From Megaleporinus macrocephalus (taxonomy: Eukaryota; Chordata; Actinopteri; Characiformes; Anostomidae), in contig CM038706.1 in NCBI GenBank assembly GCA_021613375.1, forward strand, positions 20,522,366 through 20,586,365: a stretch of DNA of 64,000 nt, in the 5' to 3' direction. Both the position numbers and the translations under genes were made by a program. The notes under the pieces were generated by a model. It worked only from the letters and a program-made list of their open reading frames with translations. It did no database searches and was not told where the DNA came from. How positions within the stretch are numbered: the stretch's first letter is position 1; every line of letters starts with the position of its first letter. This document shows positions 51,458 to 63,575 of this stretch, one piece after another.

Positions 51458-51914
51458 ACACATTATAATAAACCAGATCTAAACACTCATGTAGCATTTC
51501 AGATATAAGGCCCTTAGGCATCAATACTGCTGGCACCCAAGACTTTACTGTTAAAATACTGAACATGTGACACCATCTGCCTCCACACTACCCAATGAAA
51601 CTACAGCTCTAAGAATCGAATAGATTTAACACATACATTAAGCCTGTTAGGGCTGCACCGATCACTGCACCACAACGCTGGTAGAATGCCAGAAGGTGGG
51701 TCGAGAAGTTTAGATCCATTCTCAAGCAAAAGTATTTCTCCGAAATGACTTCAGTAAGAGTACCTTTGCACGAAACAACTTGAGAAGAAGTATAAAACAA
51801 TACTCAGAATAAAACACTACACTAGAAGTAAGTAGGTAAGTAAGTAGGTCAAACCACTACTTACGTATTAAGCAACACCCAAGCACATCCACCATCTATC
51901 AGCACGGAAACTAA

Positions 51915-52690
51915 AGTTTGTGGGGCTCTGTTCTGTTTTTGATACACTGTATGGTCTGATGCTGTTGCTGCATCTGCCTTTACTGGGGGCCCTGCTTGCA
52001 TGCATTCTGAACCAATTTACCCACCATGGAGCATCCTGCTGTCCAATGCTGTGTAGAAAGCTTCGTCTGCATGTCGCTGGCCCTCCTGAAGATCCTGCTG
52101 CCTGTCTATTTAATCACAGACACTTCTTCACCTGCCTCACAAACTAACCAGATGTTTCTTCCCCCGCCTTACAATCCATTGAGTTCTTCTCATATTCTGA
52201 CTAATACATCATCACAGTAGGCTTTTAACAGTAGTTATCACCATTCATGGTTTCTTACTGTGATACACTCCCACCAGTAGTCACTGGTTTCACTGGTAAC
52301 AGTGACTGATTTTCAGATCTGTTTCTTATTGTTACACTGACAGGACTCCAACAGTCATTGGATAATCTAAATACTGCTGTCCAATCACAGGGTTTGTGTT
52401 TTCTTTTCTTGAATATACTGAATATTCTATAAAACTGTACAATCTTATGATTGAATCTGTACTATACACTCATGTTGCTTTTGTGCTTTAATTCGCTATC
52501 CAGTTTGGGATAGGACCTTTGTATCTTGGTTCTTCTGGAAGTTTCTTCCTTCTGCTCTTAGCAACATTTTCCTTGCCACTGTGGCCGTTGGCTTGTTCAC
52601 TGGATCCTTGAACGCAAATTTTCTGTAAAGCTGCTTTGTGACAACGTCAGTTGACTTGAACTTGACTTGACAACATCCTTAACTTGACAT
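51915..52690 (+). repeat. Interspersed fish repeat (probable retroposon 3' part)
   Basis: The right part (TTCCTTGCCACTGTGGCC, TTGGCTTGTTCACTGGATCC, CTGTAAAGCTGCTTTGTGAC) is a sequence I recognise as very common in fish genomes, usually near a retroposon 3' end. The left part (from GGGCTCTGTTCTG) seems to belong to the same unit. Class not certain. Confidence 0.6.
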
Positions 52691-52699
52691 TCAGTGTAA

Positions 52700-52727
52700 A
52701 ATAATAATAATAATAATAATAATAATA

Positions 52728-52777
<50 letters not shown>
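52700..52777. repeat. (AAT)n-(ATT)n back-to-back microsatellite
   Basis: About 28 bp of AAT units switch at about 52,728 to about 49 bp of ATT units, forming a perfect inverted repeat with no spacer. Confidence 0.95.
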
Positions 52778-52778
<1 letters not shown>

Positions 52779-53117
52779 AAAAAGCTATCAACCTCAGAAA
52801 AGATCTCTAAGCAGAAGAGAGCTGCCACCAGCAAAAGCTAAGTCCTTGGCCATCATCATGGATTAAGTCTAATTTAATGAAAAGATTTAGTTTAAACTAA
52901 ATTTTAATGGCAGCTGAGTATCTACATTAAAACTCCAACTGAGTCTAGACTGGAGCGTATTTTGAAAAACTGTCCCATTGAGAGTAGACACAAAAAAGTA
53001 ATTAGTAAGTAAATGTTACTATTACAAATACAGTTGAAGTAGTAGTGTTATTCACTCAAGAAAGTACATATTTGTCACACTCCTGATTGGAGTAGATGAA
53101 ATTGAATAAATGTACCT

Positions 53118-53545
53118 AACTAGTGGGGGTGCTCCGATACAATACTTTTGAAACTAATATTATTAATACTATTAGCCTAAACTATCTCATAAATGTTTTA
53201 CTAAACTTTTGCCCAAAGTTGCACTTTAAATTTCATTTTAAATGTTTGATGCTGCTGGCCAATCAAAAAAAGCTTCTAAAACTTCTGTAAGTGAAAAAGT
53301 TTAAATAAACAAATAGTCATGTTGTGGGGGTATGTATTCCTTAACTTTGGGAGGTACATTATTCATTAATTCACAGACTGAGCAAGATTTTTACAGCTGG
53401 TATTTATACAGCTGGTTAAGCAATGTGTATTTAGTTGTTTCAAAGAGGGAAAAAGAAGATACTGGATTAGTATTGTATCAGCAGATAATCATGACTGTGC
53501 TATCAGTATCTGTATCTGACAATAAATCGCCACCCCTAGCAACAA
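53118..53545. repeat. Diverged DNA-transposon-like repeat
   Basis: Edges CTAGTGGGGGTGCTCC and (reversed) GCTAGGGGTGGCGATTT look like related inverted ends. The middle (GCTGGCCAATCAAAAAAAGC, AGTCATGTTGTGGGGG) aligns to 12,150-12,425. The 153-codon open frame over it (53,332-53,793) has no domain I recognise. Confidence 0.5.
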
Positions 53546-53917
53546 GTCACAACGGCCTACCTCTACACACTGAGAAGCATAGTGCAAAGTTTGTGGCATT
53601 CAAAGTAGAAGCAAGACTAAATGTATCATTATACAAAACTGACTCCAGTCTGTCAAAGCAGTGCTGCATTAGAGCACAGCTGTGTAGTGTGCGGACTGAG
53701 ATGTATTTGCATTACAGCACAGCCAATCGCTTCTCTCAGCAACTGCTGGCCACTTTAAGGCCATGCTGCCACTTATTTGGCTGCCCAGAGTAAAAGTCTG
53801 AGTTAGTTCTGTGTCCCAGATGAGATGTGATACAGGCATAGTTTGAAAAATCTAATTTGCTTCTGAAAATTTTGTTTTACAATTATTTTTACAAAAAATC
53901 CAAACATTGTAATTTTC

Positions 53918-53920
<3 letters not shown>

Positions 53921-53952
<32 letters not shown>
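53921..53952. repeat. (CA)n microsatellite
   Basis: Sixteen AC units, just left of an interspersed fish repeat. Confidence 0.97.
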
Positions 53953-53954
<2 letters not shown>

Positions 53955-53974
53955 CTTTACCAGTCTGTAAGTGC

Positions 53975-54370
53975 ACTTTTTTGTATCTACACTTTTACAG
54001 ACAGTGCAATTACCGACTATATTCCATCTGTTCCCTACCCTGTCAGTGTGCTTTGTAGATCCGTTGCTGCCCACAGGACACTGTTGGCTAAATACTTTTG
54101 GTTAGTGGATTATTCTCAGCGCAGCAGTGTCTGTGTCTGATCCACTCACACCACCATCACCTCAGTGTCACTGTATTGCAGAGAATGTTCCTCCATCTAA
54201 ATAATACTGCTCTGTGGTGGTCCTGTGGGGGTCTGGATTCCAAGGTAAAAAGGAACTAACAAAGTATACAGAGACCACAGCCTGTAAATGTAAAACTAAA
54301 GAAACTGTAGACGATGAGTGTACATACATGTAGGTGTACTGGAGTGGCTGGTCAGTGAATATATATCTAT
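53975..54370. repeat. Highly repeated fish element, fragment
   Basis: Segments such as TGCCCACAGGACACTGTTGG, GATCCACTCACACCACCATC, CTCTGTGGTGGTCCTGTGGG and GGAACTAACAAAGTATACAG, in this order, belong to a very common non-autonomous repeat of fish genomes. Ends are not resolved. Confidence 0.65.
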
Positions 54371-55184
54371 TCTTGTCCTTTGGCTAATAAATCCAGAAGG
54401 TGTCTGTCTGCAGTAGTCTCTTTAATCTATCACCTGTCCAGTTCTGACTCAGAACAGACTTCATAGTAGTCACTTTTAATGAATTCACACTTCCATGATT
54501 TGCCTCCCTGTAATTCACTGGTGGTGGATAATTCAAATGGAAGCTTCTGATGGAAATCCTATGTTCCGCCATTACAGTCTTCCATTTTATTTTTGTTCTT
54601 CCAAAGTAAAATGGTCTGAATGGGCATTTAAGCTGACAGACCACAAAAGAAGATTAGTATACTCAAAATTCCTTTTTAGAATTGTGCCCCATTGTGGAAT
54701 TTTACAAAGTTATTTTTCTCTTATTAGTCATATACTCATATTATGAAAGGTATTGAAGAAAAAAGATAAAATAACTAAAGCATTTTGGAGATATATGTTC
54801 TTTGGACACTTATGTAAACATGAGTTACTACTGAAACACAAAGTCTGTAGGCAGAGCCATATTTTTATCCACACACATGCAGTGTAGAGTAGGACGTGAG
54901 ACTGTATACCTGTCTGTTTTGGCAGTGACAAAATAAACTTGAAATAATATGAAATGATGAAATGAAATAATAAACATAAGAAGCAATATGCAAGATGATG
55001 CAATGTCAAACTTAGTCTTTTCCTCCTTTCTATTCACTCTTCCTCGCATTTACATACCAGTATGATGAGTCATTGAGAGTTTGGTATTATACTTTATCCC
55101 TTTACTCGCCAATAGTTGTCTCCAGTTGTTTTTTTTTGTTTTGAAATGTATTTTATTGCAAGATTGGGGGCGCTTCTTCTTCTT

Positions 55185-55320
55185 CATGATGCTACAGTAA
55201 CTCACTATTGCTCTTCAGGCGCATGGTGGTATTACAAGACACGCTGGGCCAGAGCTAGCTGCTTAGCATGCTAACTTTAGTGAATATCTCTGCGATACAT
55301 AGACATCTTTGACGTCGACC
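55185..55320 (+). repeat. Dispersed repeat, copy at 55.2 kb
   Basis: GGTGGTATTACAAGACACGC, GGCCAGAGCTAGCTGCTTAG, ATATCTCTGCGATACATAGA and CATCTTTGAC match the copy at 46.1 kb in order. Confidence 0.6.
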
Positions 55321-58300
55321 ATCAAAACGATTACTTCTTCACATTCTGTTGATACCTTAGTTAATTTTGAAATGTTTACAACTGACAGTCCTTTAATGCA
55401 CAGGCTTATCAAAAGCAAATGTATGTGTGTATGTATGTATGTATATATAGTGCATGTGGGACACATGACCACATGTCCTGACAACGTATAAAACACAGAA
55501 CAGTATGTGTGTGTGAATGTAAGAGTATAGCAGCATGTTGTGTGTGTATCCTCCTTCCTCCCTGGTGGGGCCACTGAGACAGTGCTGTAGGGCGGGGCGT
55601 GTCTCAGAGACCTGGAACACCTACAGTAGATCTTCAAACAACAAAGCCAAACAAAAGGCCACTGCAGCAAGGAGAGCAAAGGCAGGGAAAAACAGATGAA
55701 TAAGCAACATCAATTACCGGCGGGCTTGACCTGTGGGCCCCCACACCACGGCCAGCCCCTCACACCCAGGGGTGGCAGATTGAAGCTGACATGCCCGGAG
55801 TGAGAACAGTGGGGCCTCACAAGGCCTCCCACCTCTGAGGACGGTGGGAGAGAGAGGTAGAGAGTGAGAGAGAGGGCCATGGATAGAGGGCGAGAACAGT
55901 GGGGGCTATGAATGAAAAATCACGCATAATAGGTCCCGCTTTAGTTTAAAGTGAAACAAAATGGCTCAATTTGAGCACTTAGCCTGTCGAAAATTGGCCG
56001 TGGTGAGATCGGAGAGGAACATGCGAGGGGACAAGCGAATCAGGCCTGTGATAAGCGCACTATAAGAGGAACAAAGCTGGATGTCCAACAGGCTTACCAG
56101 TGAACTAGAGCAGGATCGGGTCGCCCCTCAAAAGCTCCCTTCAGTCTCCTGTTGGCCCATGAGAAAAAAAAAAACTCCTTTCCATTCCCCCATTCCGCGC
56201 TCCTTTACTAGGTATATGAACAAAGGTAAAATAAACACAGAGCTCATATTTGTTCAGCACACGGTGCTTTTTTATCAGCCCCATTAGAATCACAGACAGG
56301 CATCAGACGAGGAGAAGTGGGCTGCCCACCAAGTGGACACAACTATAATACTATTGTACGTTTGAATAGCTTACACTATGGCCTTGTCTGACACAACAAG
56401 GCTATAACAAAGCTTATCTCACACCACGGAACCTCAGTACCTCATTAATGAATCCTGCTATAGCCTTTTTAGGCAAATCTTTGAACAAGTGCCAGAGGTT
56501 CAGGCTTTCTTCGAGATCATAGATGCCTTCAAGAGCCCACAGCCAGTAAACCCCAAAAACGTGCTACGAGCTCCGCCCGCTCAGCTGGAATAACGCATGC
56601 ACACTCTCACTAAGCAAACTTGCACCATTTGATCTGTGCCTTATTGATCAAGCCCACACAGTCTCTATAGCAACAGTAAAGACGCAAGGGTGCAAAGGGA
56701 CATTTAAGAACATTGCCCAAGGGATCGTTCAAAACAATGCAGAAAGAGCTGCACAACAAGCCAGTAAACATGAAGCTGCACAAAGCTTCACAATAGCCAG
56801 AGCACCACAAAGAGCTCATTTAAAAAGCTCACAACCACAAAGAATAAGACAGCTAGTCAAATTCCACTCGCTTCATTTTTTAATGCTTAGTTCATTGTTC
56901 AGTACTTCAACCACTACAAAACATAACGCCCTTAAAACTGAAGCTTTATAGAAGAACCAGTTTCAGTTCCTCAAAAAACTTTAATAGATGGTTCTTTATG
57001 GTAGCATTATACGAGAATTGTTTTCTTTTTGCTTTTGGGGTCCTTCTACAGTAGTGAAGCATAATTGACTTTTTCACCACTGTCATAAATACAATAGTAA
57101 TTGTGCTTTTCTGTTTGAGCCCCTTATGGACAGCGGTACACATGCATTTGTTGATAAGCTCAAGAACAATGAATCTGACTCTCCTTCACGTACATGTGTT
57201 TTATGTAGGCATACGGATGCCACAGATTGCACTCTCGATTTTAGGCTGTTTCTATGTTTCTATATATATGTGCAAAGGGGAGTCAAAATTTTGCACAACG
57301 ACTGCAAAGATAATGTCAAAAAAGTAAATTACTCAATCAATCATTCATCATATATACTGCTGATCCTCATGGGTCGCTGGGCCTATATCAGCTGGATAGG
57401 TCACCCTGGACAGGTTACCAGAGAGGTAGAGTAATATTACATTAATTACATTATTAATATTAATTTGGCCTTTTCACAGCATCTGCCGTGATGTCTATGC
57501 AGGGAATACCAAACTAACTTCTTTTGCTAGCTGAAGCTGACGACCTGTAGACCTGTAGACCTGATTATCATGTGGTGCCATAAAGTGTTACGTACTTCCC
57601 GTAAGAGGCCTTGTGACTGCTCCTCCACAAAATAGTTACATATTGAAAGAACTGATTTTGTACACAAGATATTAAAGTGTTAGGTTTATGGAAAGTCCCC
57701 ATAATCTTAAGGTTCTATAGTATTTAAATGTTTTTTAAAGAGCCAAGAGCATTGAGTCCTCTAGTATGGTATTAGAAGTTTCAACATCCAGTAATACAAA
57801 TGTATAATTATTCTTGGTACTCTGAAACAACCAAGATCAGAGGACTGAATAAAAAGGTTACAAATGCTGAATTCTGAGGCATGTTAGCACAGATTTATTT
57901 AAATACACAGTGCATTTCTATATGAATTCATTTATGATTCATTAATTTACATTGACACAGACCATGTTTATTGTCAGTTTATTGTTGGCTCGGAGTAGAC
58001 CAAGAATACAAATAATTTACATAATAGAATGTAGTGCAAAAATGTATGTGCAGTGTAGTGCATGTGTATATAATCAGATAAATAAGTATTAATGAGTATT
58101 ATATACACAATATAACGTAATTGCACTGGATCTCCAAGGTATGCAGTAGCCGCATTTTATTAGAGTTTAACAGTCGTATGGCATGTGGGAGGAAGCTATT
58201 TCTGCTTTGAAGAATTTGGGACCTCGTTTACAGCAGAAATATACATTTGATAGTACAAAGCTAATATAAAGAACCAAACATTATAACCGACTGTGGCTTG

Positions 58301-59457
58301 TATATGTTTTCGTATATTTTTAGGACACAATCAGTGTTAATGTACAAGGCAAAGTGTATATTTCTACATTTGTAAATCAGGTTTTTTAAATACTTGTTTC
58401 TTTTTTAACCATTTTAAAATGAGTGTCTTACTGGAAATGTATTCTGAGAATTTGGCGAAGGCCCACTGAACTCATTTGAATCTGCCAACAGAGGAGAAAC
58501 GATGTGTGCATGTCCTGTTCATGTTGACCAGAGTGAAATATATCAGCGAGTAGAATCAACAGTGCTTTTGTGTTTTTATCACTGCACAAAAGATCAGAAC
58601 TATAAAATATGCACAACTATAAAATACAACTGCTCTGTAATTCATATTCCTGTTCACATATTTTCTGCTTATAAAAGGTAGTTTGAGCCACAAAGGGAAA
58701 AAATCATTTTTTTTATATACAGAAAGCAACAGCAGATATAGCCAGGTCTTTTCACTGGCCTTAAAAGAGTCCTTTACATTGCTTATGCATGTACATTTGA
58801 GTATCTGAAGTGCTTACCAACTGTGAAGTGTAATAGATAATCCAGCCAGTTTTTTGTGTGCTGCCTGGATCAGAAAACACAAGATTGTTTAGATTTGGCT
58901 ACTCTTGTTATGCAAATCGGGGAATATTCTAATTTTCCTGCTCCACCTGAAATGATGCAGCCATGTTAACTTCTAAAAAGAGCCATAACATATCAACTTT
59001 AAAAAGCTGAAAGTAGCAAAACTTGAATTTTTGGTTAATGACTTTAAAGTCTGAGTTCCCAAACCAAGAGCTAGTTACAAACCTTCATTTTTAAGATTCC
59101 CCACCAATATCTCTTAGCATTTCAAAGATGGGAACTTGAAAGACAGCATAATAGGAACACCATGCAAAACATGCATTCATTTGAGCAGGAGACTCTCCTA
59201 TTGTGGCTGAAAGTGCCAGCCACGAGGTCAGCTCAAGGTCAGCAGATGCAAATTAAGCAGTCAAATAAGTTTCACGTCTACTCCTTTGAGCTATCAACGT
59301 TTAAAGGATTTTTCATTCAAAACTCCAAATTGGGTTGCTACATAAATGCTAGGGAAATGCTGTCTCAGTCAGTTGCGTTTACATGCATAATACTCTATAC
59401 AGCTGGTCATTTGGGAAGACAAGTGCATTTCTCTAGCACATAAGATAATGACACACC
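55321..59457. other. Noncoding interval
   Basis: No exon seen. A GC-richer, repeat-poor stretch runs from 55,540 to 56,170. A three-unit GACCTGTA array is at about 57,540-57,562 and a diverged MITE-like copy at 56.9 kb. The rest is AT-rich. Confidence 0.5.
56931..57056. repeat. MITE-like GGTTCTT repeat, copy 4
   Basis: Diverged copy with CCCTTAAAACTGAAG, AGAAGAACCAG and GATGGTTCTTTATGG. Confidence 0.45.
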
Positions 59458-59530
59458 TCAGGCCTTGCCGTGGATTATGAATGGCAGCAAGACTCGCTGG
59501 ATTTCAGGCAGGTCATAGTGGATGTTGTCA
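59458..59530 (-). CDS. Candidate small terminal exon, unrecognised
   Basis: A strong acceptor (CTTTCTTTTCAG|T at 59,531-59,532) opens a frame of 23 residues, HYDLPEIQRVLLPFIIHGKA at the C-terminus, ending in TGA at 59,460-59,458. Third positions are GC-rich and the peptide looks like a real C-terminal helix. It may be the last exon of the gene with the exon at 63.3 kb, but the phase of a join could not be verified because that exon shows no clear donor. No close AATAAA follows. A forward-strand reading bounded by CACCTCAG and GGCAG|GT is also open (ALPWIMNGSKTRWISG), so even the strand is not certain. Confidence 0.35.
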
Positions 59531-59641
59531 CTGAAAAGAAAGTCTCTTTGATATCAAATAAGATGGTAACAGAATTATCATAAAGTGTTTGACCTTGCTA
59601 AGAGCTCTGCACCTCTCTGTAATGTGACTGACTGGAGAAGG

Positions 59642-59662
59642 GGAGAGAGAGAGAGAGAGAGG
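59642..59662. repeat. (GA)n microsatellite
   Basis: About ten GA units. Confidence 0.92.
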
Positions 59663-60875
59663 CTTCTCCAAACAATAGAGCTCTTCACAGCTACACAGCT
59701 ACCGGCACAGCTCAAACAGAACTGTAATGGGGCCCTGTCTTCTTTGCAAATGGAAATCCAGTCAAGGAGTAGATGGGAATCATTTACATCTAGTTGACAC
59801 ACATTACAGCTGAGCGTCTCAAAGGGAAGATGGACGCCTTTAGGTCAATTGCAGTACCAATGCAACGGGTTTTTAAGACACAGTACATGTACGTGGCAAC
59901 TCTCTGAGGGAGCTCAGGACAAAATTCATAAAATGCCAGGTTTAGCCTTTTAATGCCAAAAGATATCATTAAATAAATCATCATTTTAGAGCAAGCCAAA
60001 CACAAGTACGAATCTATTTTACATTTCATTCGCCTTTTGCTGTTGCGCTGATGAAAACAAAGCCACAGAAAACAGCACACAGAAAGCTCCAATGCCACAT
60101 GTTGATACATTTTACTACACTCAGCATGAGCAGGCACGCATGGTAACTACTCTGGGGGCAGATTTTAATGAGTCAAAATGGGACTAACAAGATGTTAGGT
60201 ATACTGGGGTTAAATTAAGGGGTCATGACGTAAAGAAAACACCACATATATGTGCTTTGGTATCACATTTTCTATGTAATGCACCAGCCAATTACTTTGA
60301 ATGGCCAACAAAACTAAAGCAAGACAGATACATAGATTCGCATCTCCATACCTACCACAACAATTAGAATAACACATATACTCACGTATTATAAGTGTGG
60401 GAACTACAACTAAACTACCTTGTCAATTGATGTGCTATAAAGTCCACTGGTTTTATATATATATATATATATAAAAACTTTATGTCCCAAACTATCCTCT
60501 ACAATGTCTACTTAAACCGTGCTGTAGCTTTGATTAAATAATAATTTAAAAAACACCACGTCTTCTTCTAAGGCATATTTACGAGTCTACTCTAAAATGG
60601 ATTGTGTCGAGAAAGGGGGTGAGGGGTAAAATCTGAAGTGACACAAGACAAGAAATCCATTTCCCCCATCAACCCCCACCGCTCCCACATCCTCCAAAAT
60701 GTAAATGCACTCCTGCGCCGTTCACGCCATGAAATACTGCCCTTGAAATACTGAGTGACAGAGGGAATTATGGGTTATTGTACTGTCAAAATGCAAGACA
60801 GCTGTATGATGAGATACTGTGTTATTTAGACAATCAAAAACTTAAGACACAAAGTGACACACATGCCCCACTCCA

Positions 60876-60887
60876 CCCCCCCCCCCC
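60876..60887. repeat. Poly-C tract
   Basis: Twelve cytosines in a C-rich stretch. Confidence 0.9.
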
Positions 60888-61284
60888 ACCCGCTCCATTC
60901 AGACATGCCTAGTGATCATCTTCTGAAGAAAAAAGCACTTGCATCATAAAGAAGAAAATGGAAGGAAAGGCGTGACGAGCTCTTCTCTGCAGCTCATTCC
61001 TATAACCTGATTTCATTTTCAAATCAAAGTAGGTGCGCTGTATGTTCTCCATAGTTCAAGGTACAGTGCAGAAAGGTGATATAAAAGGCTTACAGTACCT
61101 ACTCTCAGTAAACACGCATGTTGTTAACAATGTTATTTATACACAGGATTTAACAAGTTGTGCCCTGCTAGCACAGCCTGTCAGAGTTGTTTATAATTCA
61201 ACCCCAACTTTACTTGGAAGATCATAACTTATGCACATCCCTTCCTTTAACAGCTACTATGCAGATTATGGCGCACATTCTCTG

Positions 61285-61400
61285 AAATAAAAACACTCAG
61301 GGTTCTTCAGAACTTTTGGCTACCTAAAGAACTATTCAATGGGAGGTTCTTTAAAATAACCCTCTTTGTATGTGAGAAGAAGAACCACTTAAAGCGACCT
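61285..61400. repeat. MITE-like GGTTCTT repeat, copy 5
   Basis: Diverged copy with GGGTTCTTCAGAAC, CCTAAAGAACTATTC and GGAGGTTCTTTAAAA. Confidence 0.5.
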
Positions 61401-63217
61401 TATGCAATATTTTTGTTCAAACTGAAAGAAACAGCATTAGTGATTTTAGTATAGGTGAAAAAGAACCCACTAAAATACTGTGTGTCACTGTGTAAAGCCT
61501 GAAGTAATCATTTACAACTCATTACAGGTACCATAACAGACCACGTCATATGTCTGTATGTATTAAATGTCACACGCGCAGAATCAGAAAGAAGGTCTGG
61601 CTGGTTGTTGTCCAAAGAAAAATCAACACTATTTACAACAGAAAAGGCTAAAAACAGGCTAAAAACAAGTCTAATGTAAATGAATGTTAGGAGGTTTTAT
61701 TCCAAGTGGCATTTTTGCTGGTCCATTCATCATGAAACATTTACAGGATAAAAGGGCAGTTGTTGTTTTCAAATGCATTATATTATTGGGATGAAGATAT
61801 AATGACAATAATCCACTTATATCCTCACATTCCTAATTGAGTTTTGACTGAGTTCTCTTTAAACCCTCTTTCAACAAGCTCTCAAAAGTAACAGTGTTGC
61901 TTGAAAGTTTTAACAACCTTTCCATAAAGTAAAGGTTCTAGGAACATAACTGCATGAGTAGGGACAACAGGATACAAGCCAACACAACATGTTGGGGTAA
62001 GATTAGTAAAATATTTTATACAAGCAACCTAATAACTGCTGCAAATCAGAATGTAAACTTTGTTTCTGGTCATTTGCAAATAGTTTAGCCAAAAGCATAG
62101 AAATTAGCCATAACAGTCACTAACACGTCTGGTAAATCTATGTAAAACACAATTACTGTAATACGATTTTATGATGCTGAGCTTTCCAAGACAAATACAT
62201 GAAATATATCTATGAAAATAAATTTTATTAGTGAAAAGTGAATAGTAGGACAGTAAATATCAGAATAATATAACTTAAATGTACATATTTACACATAATC
62301 TACTGTATGCTTTTTATTTGGAGTTCTCTCAGTGTCTACTTTAGGAAACTTAGTTGTAGCACTATGTTACCCTGCCATGCGAAGACTGTACTTCTGTGCT
62401 ACTTCTTCTGTGGATTGTTTATATGCTTCAAATTTGTCCTGCATTACAGCCATTGGAGTTGTTAGAGCCATATAGAATGTATTCTGTGACAAAACTTAGC
62501 AATCAAAAAGCAATTATAAGTCATTCTTATGGTACAACAACAGCTTTCAGGGTGAATCTTAAAAAATGTTCAATGCCTGATTGCTAACACTCTTGTTAGT
62601 ATCTGGTGCCTAATAAAAAGTAAAAATCCAATGCACACCACATACTATCTGGTACTCGCCTCAAGTTCTCCTTACGTTAACTGACATTACAAACAGCCTT
62701 ATCCTGTAAAGTTATTGTTTGAGAGATAAAATAATTTCTAGTTTTACTAAAAGAAATATAAAATTCCAGCTAAGAGAATCTCTCACTGCACACAAATATT
62801 AATTCATTGTTTAATTGGTGCCATTTGAAGGAAAGTCATCATAAACCACTGCACAGCATGTTAGCAAGTGAATCACATATGTCCAGCTAAGTGAAATAGA
62901 CAGAAAAAAAGAGCAAATAAACTAATTTTCCAATTGATTAATGAATTCAATGAAAGTAGCATTGTCTAATTTGTCACATTTCAAATTAAGTGGAAAGTAA
63001 TTACAATTATTTGTTGAAACGTCAGTTCCACAACCACAGCATCTGTATACGGCTCAAACAATTTGTTGTTCATTTTTTATGCAACCAGAACAGTTAGGCT
63101 CTTTACCCTGTACAGCACAAACGGACTTTGCTTCAATAACATGACCTTTTTACTTTGTTCACCTACCGTACGCATGCTACACTGCACTTGTCGTTGCCTG
63201 CTGTACTATACTGGACA

Positions 63218-63223
63218 TTTATT
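63218..63223 (-). terminator. Poly(A) signal AATAAA
   Basis: AATAAA on the minus strand, 28 nt downstream of the stop codon of the candidate exon ending at 63,252. AATAAA is frequent by chance in AT-rich DNA, so it supports that model only weakly. Confidence 0.4.
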
Positions 63224-63251
63224 TAAGAGTCATCACCCAAAGACATCTTAT

Positions 63252-63572
63252 TTAAGACGAAAGAGGGGACATGTCCTCTATAGCACCAAAATATGTTTCT
63301 CCGGGGATGTTTAATTTTTGCGGTGCACTGAGTGATGGCGAGAGCTCAGCGGCCGGCTGCAGGCGGAGACGGCCAGTTTTTTCCACAGTCCAGAGGAAAT
63401 TTCTGATGGCTTTGCTGAGAGACTGATCGCAGTTCTGCAGCAGCTGTAAACACCAGTACATCTGACAGCGCTGCTCTCCAGCACCCATAAATACACTCAA
63501 CCTACAGGAAGCACTAAAGCCGCAAACTTCACAGAGCATGCCGTGCCCACTTAGGAGTGCCCAACAAGGATC
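63252..63572 (-). CDS. Probable exon of an unrecognised protein, possibly terminal
   Basis: A good acceptor (GGCACTTACAG|GATCC) opens a phase-0 frame of 106 codons ending in TAA at 63,254-63,252. The peptide has a Cys-containing segment (LCEVCGFSASCRL), then an amphipathic, helix-like stretch (CQMYWCLQLLQNCDQSLSKA and IRNFLWTVEKTGRL), then a Ser/Pro-rich tail. Codons in the first 75 positions are GC3-rich and the composition is that of a folded protein, unlike nearby chance frames. An AATAAA signal lies 28 nt past the stop, supporting a 3' terminal exon. The family is not recognised. It could also be an internal exon with an unseen donor, or a decayed copy. It lies on the same strand as LRMDA and upstream of it, so it may be the next gene or one overlapping LRMDA's 5' intron. 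Confidence 0.5.
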   Translation of the reverse strand, partial: DPCWALLSGHGMLCEVCGFSASCRLSVFMGAGEQRCQMYWCLQLLQNCDQSLSKAIRNFLWTVEKTGRLRLQPAAELSPSLSAPQKLNIPGETYFGAIEDMSPLSS

Positions 63573-63575
63573 CTG

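Larger units (their letters stand above)
44405..51914. other. Noncoding interval
   Basis: Contains the 46.1-kb dispersed repeat, a short TTGGG array (about 45,112-45,131), a MITE-like copy at 49.4 kb, a CT tract at 50.9 kb and a poly-A tract. The segment 47,330-48,600 is repeat-poor, with GGTAATTAGTGCTAATTAAA at 47,980-48,000 and an ATCTTTGATCT motif at about 47,927. Confidence 0.5.
59531..63217. other. Noncoding interval between two candidate exons
   Basis: I looked here for minus-strand exons linking 63.3 kb to 59.5 kb and found none I could support. It holds a short (TA)n at about 60,455, a poly-C, a MITE-like copy at 61.3 kb and a repeat at 61,393-61,690 related to that near 35.6-35.9 kb. 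Confidence 0.45.

Noticed and set aside
53332..53793. 153-codon open frame
   Set aside because: It overlaps a diverged interspersed repeat and shows no domain, splice signals or codon bias.
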